Below are positions 36,328-45,432 of a DNA stretch of 64,000 nucleotides, in pieces. How positions within the stretch are numbered: the first letter of the stretch is position 1; each line of letters opens with the position of its first letter. The translations under genes were made by a program, and so were the position numbers. The stretch is from Phycisphaerales bacterium UBA2402 (GTDB lineage Bacteria > Planctomycetota > Phycisphaerae > Phycisphaerales > UBA1924), in assembly GCA_002343715.1 (NCBI GenBank), contig DDSA01000208.1:29147-93146 (forward strand). Reading direction: 5' to 3'. A model generated the notes under the pieces. That model did not search any database and was not told the DNA's origin. It worked only from the letters and a program-made list of their open reading frames with translations.

Positions 36328-37899
36328 TCAGGCAAAGACCGTCACGAATCGAGAATCTGACGAGGTGCTGACCAGACCGCCGTTGATCGATGCGCGGGCG
36401 GGGAGTTTCGGTGCGGCGAAGGAAGAGCCGGTGGCCTGTCCCCGGATCAGAATATTGCCCAGCCTGCTGAACGCATCGATAAAACGGTCATCACCGTTCA
36501 AAAACCGGTTATCCACCGGATCAAGGCCGGCGGCGATCAGGCTGTTGGTCATCGACCCCATGACGCGAATCACATCGATCTGCCCCGTGCCGAATCGATC
36601 CGCGGCCGGGCCAGTGCCGCCAACCGCCGCGTCGGAGCCGAGGTCGGCCCCGGCCACGATCACGGCCCCAGAGAGCGACCCACCCACGAAGAGGGTGTCG
36701 ATGTTCCTGGCGGCGAGCGTGCCCGACATCGTGTTGGTCACCTTGAACCCGCGAATCACGCCGGCGATATTGGCACCGAAGCCGGTGGTGGTCGAACCGA
36801 CACTGATCGAGTTCACATTACCGAGAATGTCCCATCGCCCGGTGGCGGCCCCTCGGATGGTGACAGATGAGAGCACAGGCGCCGTACCGGATCCCGCGAT
36901 GCTCAGGTCGGGGTCAAACCCGCCGCGGATCGTCAGACGATCCACGCGCGGAGCGACAAAGGCATCATCGCCACCGTCGAATGTCTGCCACAGCGCGGCG
37001 TCCAGCCGCGATATCGGCTGCTCCGATGACAGGCTGACATTGACCAGGTTGCGAACCTCGATCCGCGATGTGCGACCGCCGCCGCCGATGGACCAGGCGC
37101 TGTTGCTCACATCACGCAGTTCAATCCTTCCGACCGCGCCGGAGATCGAGATATCGCCGTTAATATCCACACGCGGGGCAATGATCAACCCGATCGGGCC
37201 ATCGACGGTGATGCCACCAAGGGAGGCGAAGATAAAACTGTTGGGGGTCTCGATGTCGAGACGGGTCCGGGCGGTGGTGCCAGTCAGGACCAGAGAAAAT
37301 GAACCGCCGCTGGAGATCAGTTCGCCCCGCCCGCCGCCACGAAGGTCGATTTTGATGAACGACGTGAACGACAGGAGCATCTGGAGATGAAGACTGCCGT
37401 TGCGACCGATGTCTCCAAAGTCATACGAGATGGTGACGCTGCCCGGCGCTTCGCCGGAGTTGTTGCTCGTAGTCTCTTCATCACCGCCGAAGACCACCCT
37501 GGCCAGCACCTTGTAATCACCGGCGGGGAGCGTGACACCGGGCTGCACCAAGCCGACAAGGTCGTGGGGCATCGGCACTTTGACCGAGGCCGTCGCTCGC
37601 CCGCCGGGGCGGAACGCGCTCTGTAGAGGCCTACGCGCGAACACAAAATCCCGGCTGTCGATCGTCGAGTCGCTGCTGAGCAGAAACTCGACCGACGCAG
37701 GACCTCGGAGTGTCTGATCACCGATGTTCTGAACCGTGGCCGACGCCGAGATCATCCGTTGCGCCAACGGCTTGGAAAAACTGACGGACGCGGAAACCGC
37801 TTCCATCGCCAGGTCACCGGCGAGCAGCGTGCGTGGTTCGAGTGCCTCAAACGGGTTGGTGAGCATGGCGTCAGCCGGTTCGGGGGGGGTCATGTGCAT
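36328..37899 (-). CDS. LEPR-XLL secreted protein with beta-helix-like repeats
   Basis: 523 residues. Near the N-terminus FEALEPRTLLAGD is the LEPR-XLL motif, a sorting-type signal known mainly from planctomycete surface proteins that lack a classical signal peptide. A CARDB-like domain follows (VSASVSFSKPLAQRM to VFGGDEETTSNNSGEAPGSV), then a long Gly/Ser/Asp-rich region whose short beta strands (IRVMGSMTNSLIAAGLDP, ILIRGQATGSSFAAP) suggest a beta-helix. It is a paralogue of the 38383-39924 protein. ATG 37866 would align better with that paralogue. A run of eight C's follows the first codons. Confidence 0.75.
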   Translation of the reverse strand: MHMTPPEPADAMLTNPFEALEPRTLLAGDLAMEAVSASVSFSKPLAQRMISASATVQNIGDQTLRGPASVEFLLSSDSTIDSRDFVFARRPLQSAFRPGGRATASVKVPMPHDLVGLVQPGVTLPAGDYKVLARVVFGGDEETTSNNSGEAPGSVTISYDFGDIGRNGSLHLQMLLSFTSFIKIDLRGGGRGELISSGGSFSLVLTGTTARTRLDIETPNSFIFASLGGITVDGPIGLIIAPRVDINGDISISGAVGRIELRDVSNSAWSIGGGGRTSRIEVRNLVNVSLSSEQPISRLDAALWQTFDGGDDAFVAPRVDRLTIRGGFDPDLSIAGSGTAPVLSSVTIRGAATGRWDILGNVNSISVGSTTTGFGANIAGVIRGFKVTNTMSGTLAARNIDTLFVGGSLSGAVIVAGADLGSDAAVGGTGPAADRFGTGQIDVIRVMGSMTNSLIAAGLDPVDNRFLNGDDRFIDAFSRLGNILIRGQATGSSFAAPKLPARASINGGLVSTSSDSRFVTVFA

Positions 37900-38111
37900 C
37901 TCTGAATGGATCGGTCGTGAACAGGTCTATCGGACACTCAACTCCGTGACGTGGAATACGCCAACTCGGAGCGACCGCCACGGAAGGGTACACCCGCACA
38001 CCCCCACGCCTTCCCGCCGGTAGAGATTGTTCCACATGCCATACGCTCCCCGCGGGACACGGTTCAAGGAATTCATCCCGTCACCACGGTTCTGCCACAC
38101 CCGCCCCGAAC

Positions 38112-38381
38112 ATGCTGAAGACACTCGTCGGATTCTTTCTATCTCTTGTCGGCGCGGGGATCATGCTCACCGGGGCGTGGATCGCCCTTTCCGCGCTGCT
38201 GGGCCTCTATCAAGCCGCCCTGCAAGACCCGCTCGGGCAGCCGGAAGGCACCGAGAAGGACGTCTCCGTCGCGATGCTCCGCGGCGTGTACATCGGCGCG
38301 GCGGGCATCGTCCCGTTCCTGATCGGCTCGGTGCTGTTGAAGACGGTCTTTTTCAGACGCCTCGCCAGACGCCGGCCCTGA
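38112..38381 (+). CDS. Small membrane protein, two helices
   Basis: 89 residues with two hydrophobic segments (TLVGFFLSLVGAGIMLTGAWIALSALLGL and VYIGAAGIVPFLIGSVLLKTVF) joined by a polar loop and a basic C-terminus (RRLARRRP). It could be a small inner-membrane protein or a partner of the neighbouring secreted proteins. No family is recognised. It converges on the downstream LEPR-XLL-like gene. Confidence 0.55.
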   Translation: MLKTLVGFFLSLVGAGIMLTGAWIALSALLGLYQAALQDPLGQPEGTEKDVSVAMLRGVYIGAAGIVPFLIGSVLLKTVFFRRLARRRP

Positions 38382-38382
38382 C

Positions 38383-39924
38383 TCAACTCACAGGCTCGAG
38401 CATCAGGAATCGGCCGTCCTCCGCGGTGAGAACCATCACACCGCCGATTTTGGCGTTGGCGGGCAGCGTCACCGCGGCGAAGAGCACATCGGAGGCGCTT
38501 CCTCCGATCATCAATCGTCCGATGACACCGTTGCCTGCGGCGATATCGTCCACATCGAGCAGAACACCGTTGACGGGGTTGACGCCCGCGGCGAACCTCG
38601 CCCTTTCGACATGACCTTTGACCTTGATATCGGCGATTGCTCCGGTCCCCCAGGAAACGGCCGAACCATCGCCATCGGAGATAGCGCCGAGTTGTTCGGC
38701 GGAGAAGGAGGCGCCGGCCGCCACTTCAAGGTTGACGACGGTTCCGACATCCACCTTGATGATGGAACCCGCCCACAGCGTCGCGAGTGTCGCCTGGACA
38801 CAGGTGAAAGACGCAACGTTGCCGCTGGCGAGGAAGAGGCCGCCCTCGATGTTCCGCGCTTTCAAAGCCCCGACCTCACCGAGCACGATCATCTCGCCGC
38901 TGAAGACACCGCCGATGGTGGCGCTTCCGAGCGAGAGCCTGGGCGCGCCACCGCCCGACAGCGTTACGATCGCGGAGAAATCGCCCGCGCTCGTCAGGCG
39001 GAGCATCCACGGCGCATCGATGCGGCTGAGCCTGTCGGAGGTCAGATCGGGCCGATTCACATCCTCGACCCAGGACCAACTCGCGACCGTCATCGCCGCG
39101 ATCGGTGAGACGGAAGCAAGCCGCATGTTGGCGACATGGCCCATTTTCAACGTCATCGCCGGCCCGGCGGATCCGATGCCCATGTCGAAGTCGGTGACGT
39201 CACGAACGCTGATCGATCCGAGCGTTCCCAGTATGTTCAGGCCGCCGGTCATGTTTGTCGTCGCCGCGTTGATGGATCTGAGCGATCCGTCCACCTCGAT
39301 ATCAAGCCCCAGGTCTGTCATGCGGTCACCGCCCTTTGTCGTGACGGCGAGCACGCTGGCGCCGCCGGTTCCCGACAGGCGAAGAACTGGCGTGTCGTCT
39401 CCCGGGCCGGAGAGGAACTCTCCGAACCCGCCCCCGCGAAGACTGAACGTGACGAGGGTGCCGTCGGCATCGGTGACAGAGAGCGCTGTGTTGCGGCGCG
39501 ATCCCAGCGATCCGAAGACCAGCCGAAGATCCCAGGCACCTTGGATCATGGAGACGTTGTTGTCGTCGAACTCATCGCTGCCTTCAGGCAGGATCATCTC
39601 GGCGCCGGCTGCGTACACGCCCGGAGCGGGCGCATCACTTACCGAGATCTTGGCGGTAACGACCGCCGATGCCCCGGGCTTGAGTTTCATTCGCTTCTGC
39701 ACGGTCGCAACAACACCGACGGGATCGACCGCGTCGGCGTTCGGCGCGAGAAACCGCACGGTCACAAGGCCGTTGAAGAGCTCATCACCCCCGTTCGCCA
39801 CCGTCGCTGCCAGTGTCAGTTTATCGCCCGGTACGATAAACTCGGGAAGATTATTGACCATCGACACGGACAGGTCGGCGGCAAGGAGTTGGCGCTGCTC
39901 CAACGACTCGAAGTGATGACGCAT
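38383..39924 (-). CDS. LEPR-XLL-like secreted protein, second paralogue
   Basis: The proposed start gives MRHHFESLEQRQLLAAD, a variant of the LEPR-XLL motif (LEQRQLL). A CARDB-like domain (LAATVANGGDELFNGLVTVRFL to EMILPEGSDEFDDNNVS) is followed by repeated strands ending in GRLMIGGSASDVLFAAVTLPANAKIGG, which parallels the end of the 36328-37899 protein. The pair is therefore duplicated and diverged. A longer frame to 40080 exists but its extra residues look non-coding. It should be a surface or extracellular protein; the role is unknown. Confidence 0.75.
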   Translation of the reverse strand: MRHHFESLEQRQLLAADLSVSMVNNLPEFIVPGDKLTLAATVANGGDELFNGLVTVRFLAPNADAVDPVGVVATVQKRMKLKPGASAVVTAKISVSDAPAPGVYAAGAEMILPEGSDEFDDNNVSMIQGAWDLRLVFGSLGSRRNTALSVTDADGTLVTFSLRGGGFGEFLSGPGDDTPVLRLSGTGGASVLAVTTKGGDRMTDLGLDIEVDGSLRSINAATTNMTGGLNILGTLGSISVRDVTDFDMGIGSAGPAMTLKMGHVANMRLASVSPIAAMTVASWSWVEDVNRPDLTSDRLSRIDAPWMLRLTSAGDFSAIVTLSGGGAPRLSLGSATIGGVFSGEMIVLGEVGALKARNIEGGLFLASGNVASFTCVQATLATLWAGSIIKVDVGTVVNLEVAAGASFSAEQLGAISDGDGSAVSWGTGAIADIKVKGHVERARFAAGVNPVNGVLLDVDDIAAGNGVIGRLMIGGSASDVLFAAVTLPANAKIGGVMVLTAEDGRFLMLEPVS

Positions 39925-40060
39925 GAGCGGTTCATCGGTCCCCGACTCGGCGGATTCAATGGCAGCGTTCCTTCTGGACAAGCGGCCGGTCAAACCGGAC
40001 TCGCGCAACCCTTCCATCCATTGCACTCGGTCGGGCTGGAAAGAGCGAGAACTTTTCGGC

Positions 40061-40090
40061 TTGACGAACCCCCACCACACCCCGTACGTT
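40061..40090 (+). promoter_or_regulatory. Possible sigma-70 promoter
   Basis: TTGACG (40061-40066) and TACGTT (40085-40090) are 18 bases apart. They lie 82 bases ahead of the TTG start at 40172, with AAAGGGA just before that start. The match is moderate. Confidence 0.35.
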
Positions 40091-40171
40091 GTGGTCCCGG
40101 CTGTCGCGCGAGCGGCGGGGGATATGTATACCCTGTGCCTCCCCGGTGGGGCTACAGAAAGGGACGCGGCG

Positions 40172-41269
40172 TTGACTCAGGGCACATTCCGATGGTTGGC
40201 AGGCTGGGCGAACCTGATCGCGCTGGTATGCGCTGTGGGCGGTGCCGATCCGGCGCTCGCTCAGACAGGAAAACTCAGCCCCGACATTCTTCAAGCGCCG
40301 CTCCTTTCGCCAGATCAAAAAACGCAGGTTGCCTCATTTGTGTCGGCCAACAGCAGGAACCTGTCGGGTAAAGCCGAAGCGATCAAAAAGGACCGCACGG
40401 CACTCCTCGAGCCGTTGCTCGGTACTCAGGCGGCCACACCATTCCGCCTCGAGTACAGCGCCCGCCTGGACCCGATTCTCACGCCGCTGGCGGAGCACGA
40501 GAACGAACTGATCGCGGTGAACGCGCTGGTCATCGCCGCGGAGCTGGCAACTCAGAGGATGGTGGACATCCTGAAAGCGTCGTCGGCCTCGACGAAACCA
40601 TCGGTCAGATACCAATCCGCGTACGGGCTGCGGCGCACCTTCGAGGCGCTTCAGAACATGCCTTCGCCGACCATCCAACCCGGGCAGATCGAACTCGCGA
40701 TCGACTTCATCGGGACACGCCTGAAAGCCGAGAACGATCCCCTGGTCATCGACGGTCTGGTCCGGGCCGCGCTCGAAGGGGCGAAACTTCCGAACCAGCG
40801 CTCCCGCGCGTTGGCGGTGATCGGGCGGGAGTGTGCGGCACTTTCCAAGGCGCTGCCACCGGCGTCCGTGCCGGACGCGATGCTCGACGCGATGCTCCGG
40901 GCAGGCGCGGGTGTGCGCGACCTCGTGAGCGATTCGGAGACCGGCCAGATCGATTCTCCGACGCTCGAGCAGGCTGCGAAACTAGGCGGTCAACTCGTCG
41001 CGCTCGCTGTTCGCGCCGCGGAAAGCCGCGCCATCACCGAAAAGGGCCGGCGAGAACTCTTCGCTCAGATCGCCGGGGTAGGCGAGTCGGTCGTGCTGTT
41101 GGCGGCCACCCGCAAGGACGGAAAGGACCGTCAATCCAAACGCTTCGGCGAGGACTTCCGAACGTCGGAAGCCCGATTTCTGGTCAACGCCAAGGACCTG
41201 CTCGGCGCGGGCGGACCTCTCGTAGGTGACCCGTTCAAACTGCCTCCCGGCGAGTTCCCGTTGAAGTAA
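40172..41269 (+). CDS. Secreted alpha-helical protein of unknown function
   Basis: About 365 residues. A signal peptide (WLAGWANLIALVCAVGGADPALAQ) is followed by alpha-helical sequence with HEAT-like repeats (LIAVNALVIAAELATQRMVDIL, RYQSAYGLRRTFEALQNM). The start is taken as TTG 40172, because AAAGGGA lies seven bases upstream and the signal peptide then has a normal length; ATG 40124 is the alternative. It is followed 47 bases later by an oligopeptide-binding protein. I do not recognise a family. Confidence 0.65.
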   Translation: MTQGTFRWLAGWANLIALVCAVGGADPALAQTGKLSPDILQAPLLSPDQKTQVASFVSANSRNLSGKAEAIKKDRTALLEPLLGTQAATPFRLEYSARLDPILTPLAEHENELIAVNALVIAAELATQRMVDILKASSASTKPSVRYQSAYGLRRTFEALQNMPSPTIQPGQIELAIDFIGTRLKAENDPLVIDGLVRAALEGAKLPNQRSRALAVIGRECAALSKALPPASVPDAMLDAMLRAGAGVRDLVSDSETGQIDSPTLEQAAKLGGQLVALAVRAAESRAITEKGRRELFAQIAGVGESVVLLAATRKDGKDRQSKRFGEDFRTSEARFLVNAKDLLGAGGPLVGDPFKLPPGEFPLK

Positions 41270-41316
41270 CTCGCGCCGGATCGAGTTCCGTCCTCGGGAT
41301 TGGAGGAAGGGAAGGC

Positions 41317-43200
41317 GTGCTCAAACTCCTGTTGCCCGTCCTGCTCGTGGCGGCCCTCATCATCGCCGGGGCGATCGCCGATCGGCCCCGCCCCAGGGCG
41401 GACTTTGTCGCTGTGAACAACGGTGATGTGAGCACGCTCGACTTCACGCAGATGTCGTGGATGCAGGATTTTCGGGCGGCTAGGCTTCTCTTTGAAGGGT
41501 TGACAAAGTCCGACGTCTTCGACCCCGACTATTCAACCCTTCCCGCCGTTGCGGAGCGGTGGGAGGTCTCCGAGGACGGAAGGGAGTACACCTTTCACCT
41601 CCGCGAGGACGCACGGTGGTCCAACGGCGCGCCTGTCACGGCCGAAGATTTCCGCGCCGCGTGGCGGCGGATGCTCCTGCCCGAAAACGGCGCGGACTAT
41701 GCGAAACTGTTTCGCCTGATCGAAGGGGCCGATGAGTTTTACAGGTGGCGGCTCGAGGCGCTGCGCGTGTTCGCACACGACCGTATCAACCTTTCCGCAG
41801 AGGACGCCGGACAGCGCGCCATGGAGTTGTGGCGAGACACTCTCTCACGGTTTGAATCCGTCGAAATCCGGGCACTCACACCGAGGACCCTGCGGGTGCG
41901 GCTGTCCAAGCCGGTCCCCTACTTCCTGTCTCTCACCGCCTTCCCGGCGTTTTTCCCTGTCCATGCCCCGACGCTGGCGGCCTACGAACGCATCGACCCT
42001 CGCACCGCCTCCGTCATCACCGACCCCGCGTGGTGCAAGCCCGGCTCGATCGTCGTGAACGGGCCTTTCACGCTGGCGCAATGGTCGTTCAAACGCGATA
42101 TGCGATTCGAGAAGAACCCGGTATACTGGAACGCGGACTCCATCGCCCTTGACAGCATCTCGATGCCCACGATCGATAACGGCAACGCGGCGGTGCTTGC
42201 CTTCCGAACCGGCACGGTGGACTGGGTCAGCGATGTGCTCCCCGCGTACAGGGCCGACATGCTGGCGGCCAAGCGGGCCTATCTCGAACAACATCAAGCA
42301 ATCGTCGAGCCGCTGAAGGCCGCGGGGGTGGACCCGGTGGAGATCGACCGCCGATTGCCCCCAGATCCACGGCTCAACATCCACTCGTTCCCCGCCTTCG
42401 GCACGTATTTCTACAACTTCAACTGCCGCCCCACGCTCCGCGACGGACGGCCCAACCCCTTCGCCGATCCTCGCGTGCGCCGGGCCTTCACCATGGCGAT
42501 GGATAAGCAAACGCTGGTCAACGTCGTGCGCCGCAGTGGTGAGCCCGCCGCGACCAGCCTCATACCGCCGAGTTCACTCCCGGTGTACACCTCCCCGAAG
42601 GGATTGCCCTACAACCCCGCCGCGGCACGGGCACTTCTCGCCGAGGCCGGCTACGCGGACCCGAAGAAGTTCCCGACCGTGGAACTTCTCTTCAACAGCG
42701 ACGGAGGCCACGAGCTGATCGCGCAGTCGGTGGCCAAGGATTGGGAGCGGAACCTGGGCGTGAGCGTGTCGCTGTCGCAGAAGGAAGTCCGGACCTTTCG
42801 TGAGCAGGTCAAGAGCGGAGATTTCATGGTCTCCCGCGGCACATGGTTCGGGGACTACGGCGACCCCACCACCTTCCTCGATATCAGCCGCGAGGATGAC
42901 GGCAACAACGACCGCGGATACGCCAACCCCGAGTTTGAGGGCCTGATGGACGCGGCATCCGAAGAAACTGATCCCGTGAAGCGGTTGCGGCTGCTCGAGC
43001 GGGCCGAGACGATTCTCATGGAACGAGATGTTCCCATGGCCCCGATCTTTCACTACGTCCAGATCTACCTCTTCGACCCTCACACAGTGTCGGGCATCAC
43101 GCCGCACCCGCGGCAGGAGCAATGCCTTTACCTCGTCGACATGCTGGGGGATGGGAAGGGGACCGATGTGCCACGGATGATGGGCGCTGAGAGCAAGTAG
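41317..43200 (+). CDS. Extracellular oligopeptide-binding protein (SBP family 5, OppA/DppA type)
   Basis: 627 residues of the family-5 solute-binding proteins. It has an N-terminal hydrophobic signal or anchor (LLLPVLLVAALIIAGAIA), YTFHLREDARWSNGAPVTAEDFRAAWRRML (the family's W.dG.pvTA.DF motif), RVRRAFTMAMDKQTLVN, and SRGTWFGDYGDPTTFLDI near the ligand pocket. It should deliver peptides to an Opp/Dpp-type ABC importer, but no such permease is nearby, so it may pair with one elsewhere. GGAGGAAGGGAAGG precedes GTG 41317. Confidence 0.9.
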   Translation: MLKLLLPVLLVAALIIAGAIADRPRPRADFVAVNNGDVSTLDFTQMSWMQDFRAARLLFEGLTKSDVFDPDYSTLPAVAERWEVSEDGREYTFHLREDARWSNGAPVTAEDFRAAWRRMLLPENGADYAKLFRLIEGADEFYRWRLEALRVFAHDRINLSAEDAGQRAMELWRDTLSRFESVEIRALTPRTLRVRLSKPVPYFLSLTAFPAFFPVHAPTLAAYERIDPRTASVITDPAWCKPGSIVVNGPFTLAQWSFKRDMRFEKNPVYWNADSIALDSISMPTIDNGNAAVLAFRTGTVDWVSDVLPAYRADMLAAKRAYLEQHQAIVEPLKAAGVDPVEIDRRLPPDPRLNIHSFPAFGTYFYNFNCRPTLRDGRPNPFADPRVRRAFTMAMDKQTLVNVVRRSGEPAATSLIPPSSLPVYTSPKGLPYNPAAARALLAEAGYADPKKFPTVELLFNSDGGHELIAQSVAKDWERNLGVSVSLSQKEVRTFREQVKSGDFMVSRGTWFGDYGDPTTFLDISREDDGNNDRGYANPEFEGLMDAASEETDPVKRLRLLERAETILMERDVPMAPIFHYVQIYLFDPHTVSGITPHPRQEQCLYLVDMLGDGKGTDVPRMMGAESK

Positions 43201-43233
43201 CAGCCATTCCCTCGCGCGAGACTGTCGCGTGGT

Positions 43234-44439
43234 TTGTGCGCCGGGACGCTCGGGAGGAGCGTGGCATCGGGCTTTCGCCCGGTGAGCGAGTTGAGTTCAA
43301 AGCGATCCGTCCGGGACGGTCGGGGGCACGATGGTACGGGATTTCGCCCCGTACAGTGCTGCATCGGACTCCTGCTGAACATCCTCGGACGTGCATCCCT
43401 CGAGCCGGCATCAGTCGCGGAAGGTCCGCCGCGGGCCCCGCACTCCGACCGCCGCCTCTTCGATTCGCACGGACGGTCCATCCGTGACCTTCGACTGTCG
43501 ATCACGGATCGGTGCAACTTCAGATGCGTGTACTGCATGGAGCCCGACGTGAAGTTCGCCCCCCGGAACGAACTGCTGACGGTGCCGGAGCTGGTGCGGG
43601 TAGCGTCGGTGTGCGTCGGGCTGGGAGTGGACAAGGTGCGGCTGACCGGCGGCGAACCGACGCTGCACCCGTCTTTGACTCACATCATCCGCGGCGTTGC
43701 CGCTCTCGGAGTTCCGGATGTGGCCCTGACCACCAACGGATCACGGATGGACGCGGCCGTGCTCGATGAGTGGAAGCAGGCCGGGCTTTCCCGGATCACG
43801 ATCAGCATCGACAGCCTTGACGAAGGCAGGTTCGCCGCGGTGACGCGCTCAACAACCCGGGCGGCGGACGTGGCCGAGGCGGTGCGGGCCGCGAAACGTG
43901 CGGGGTTTTCACCGGTCAAGATCAACGCGGTGGCGATGCGCGGCGTGAACGAAACGGATCTGCCGGAACTGGCCGCCCTCGCCCGCGACCTCGACATCGA
44001 GGCCCGGTTCATCGAGTTCATGCCCCTGGACTCGGGCCGGGCGTGGGACCCTGGGAAACTCATGCCCGCCGATGAGATCATCGCACGCATCGGTGCTCGA
44101 TTTCCCCTGGTGCCACTGGGACGGGATGAGCCATCCAGCACCTCGCTCACATTCACCTTCGCCGATGGTTCTCCGGGGCGGATCGGGATCATCGCTCCCG
44201 TTACTCGGCCCTTCTGCGGCGCGTGCAGCCGCCTGCGCATCACGGCGGACGGAAAGGTGAGGCCGTGCCTGTTCAGCCTGCGGGAATGGGACCTGCGTCC
44301 TCTGTTGCGAGGCGGAGCGGGCGACCGCGAGATCGGCGACTATCTCATCGACGCGACGTGGACCAAACAGGCCGGCCACGGGATCACCGCGCCCGGTTTC
44401 GAGCAGCCGCAACGCCCCATGTCCTCCATCGGCGGTTAA
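43234..44439 (+). CDS. moaA: GTP 3',8-cyclase MoaA
   Basis: A radical-SAM enzyme starting molybdenum-cofactor synthesis. It has DRCNFRCVYCM with the CxxxCxxC SAM cluster, KVRLTGGEPTLHP, ALTTNGS, MRGVNETDLPELAALA, RFIEFMPLDSG, the second cluster in FCGACSRLRITADGKVRPCLFS, and the C-terminal double glycine (SSIGG). The first 60 to 70 residues are not typical of the family and the start is uncertain: TTG 43234, GTG 43261 and GTG 43282 are candidates, or a shorter one. No other mo-cofactor gene is adjacent. Confidence 0.92.
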   Translation: MCAGTLGRSVASGFRPVSELSSKRSVRDGRGHDGTGFRPVQCCIGLLLNILGRASLEPASVAEGPPRAPHSDRRLFDSHGRSIRDLRLSITDRCNFRCVYCMEPDVKFAPRNELLTVPELVRVASVCVGLGVDKVRLTGGEPTLHPSLTHIIRGVAALGVPDVALTTNGSRMDAAVLDEWKQAGLSRITISIDSLDEGRFAAVTRSTTRAADVAEAVRAAKRAGFSPVKINAVAMRGVNETDLPELAALARDLDIEARFIEFMPLDSGRAWDPGKLMPADEIIARIGARFPLVPLGRDEPSSTSLTFTFADGSPGRIGIIAPVTRPFCGACSRLRITADGKVRPCLFSLREWDLRPLLRGGAGDREIGDYLIDATWTKQAGHGITAPGFEQPQRPMSSIGG

Positions 44440-44531
44440 ATTCCTTCGCTCTGAATCGGACAACGGTGGTTCTGTCGTAATACACTGGGCCATTGCGCCG
44501 CGATGCCGCGGCGGTACGGAGCCACACTTCG

Positions 44532-45368
44532 ATGTCTCAAGCCGATCTTCGCCTGCCGCAACTTCGCCCCCTCGGCGCGACGATGCGCCGGGACGCGTGG
44601 TGGATGCAGCCCGCGCTGACGTTTCTTGGTTTGATGGCCTTCATCGTCTACTCGACGTGGGCGGCCTTTCAAGGGAACCATTACTGGTACAACGGCGGCG
44701 GGGCGGACTACCTCAGCCCCTTCTACTCGCCCGAAATTTTCGGTCAATCTCCGCACGCCTGGTTCGGCCCACCGCCGGAGTGGTTGATGAAGATATGGCC
44801 GGCGTTCATTCCCTTCTCGCCTGCCCTGCTCATCCTGTGGGCGCCGGGCGGGTTCCGGTTCACCTGCTATTACTACCGGGGGGCATACTACAAGGCCTTC
44901 TGGGCCGACCCTCTCAGTTGCGCGGTGGGCGAGCCGGGATTCCGCGGCAAGAAGTACCGTGGCGAAGAGAAGTTCCCACTCATCATCCAGAATGTCCACC
45001 GGTACTTCCTCTATCTGGCGATGGCCTTCCTGATTCTGCTGGCGTGGGACGCGTTCAAGGCCTTTTTCTTCACGGGAGATGACGGGAGCCGCCGCTTCGG
45101 CATCGCCGTGGGATCGCTCATCCTGACAGTCAACCCGATCCTGCTGGGCGGGTACACGCTGGGGTGCCATTCGTTGCGGCACATCATCGGCGGAAGGAAG
45201 GACTGCGTCTCTTCCAACGCCGCCGGGCACGCCTGCTACAACGGGGTCAGTTGCCTGAACCGCAAGCACATGCTCTTCGCGTGGATGAGCCTTTTCTGGG
45301 TAGGTTTCACCGACCTCTACGTCCGGCTGTGCTCGATGGGCGTCTGGAGCGACTTCCGGATCCTGTAG
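44532..45368 (+). CDS. Membrane anchor of succinate dehydrogenase/fumarate reductase (unusual type)
   Basis: 278 residues with about five membrane helices (PALTFLGLMAFIVYSTWAAF, FIPFSPALLILWAPGGFRF, FLYLAMAFLILLAWDAFKAFFF, IAVGSLILTVNPILLGGYTLGCHS, MLFAWMSLFWVGFTDLYVRL). Several His and Cys residues lie near helix ends (NVHRYFLY, GCHSLRHIIGG), possible haem ligands. It is much longer than the small SdhC/SdhD anchors and precedes sdhA and sdhB. A long single anchor ahead of these subunits resembles the actinobacterial Sdh1 gene order; that comparison is from memory. ATG 44532 was chosen over GTG upstream. Confidence 0.75.
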   Translation: MSQADLRLPQLRPLGATMRRDAWWMQPALTFLGLMAFIVYSTWAAFQGNHYWYNGGGADYLSPFYSPEIFGQSPHAWFGPPPEWLMKIWPAFIPFSPALLILWAPGGFRFTCYYYRGAYYKAFWADPLSCAVGEPGFRGKKYRGEEKFPLIIQNVHRYFLYLAMAFLILLAWDAFKAFFFTGDDGSRRFGIAVGSLILTVNPILLGGYTLGCHSLRHIIGGRKDCVSSNAAGHACYNGVSCLNRKHMLFAWMSLFWVGFTDLYVRLCSMGVWSDFRIL

Positions 45369-45432
45369 AACTGCCTCGATTCAAGATCGGCCGAACCGCC
45401 CATCGCCGCCCACCACGACTCGGAGAAACAGC

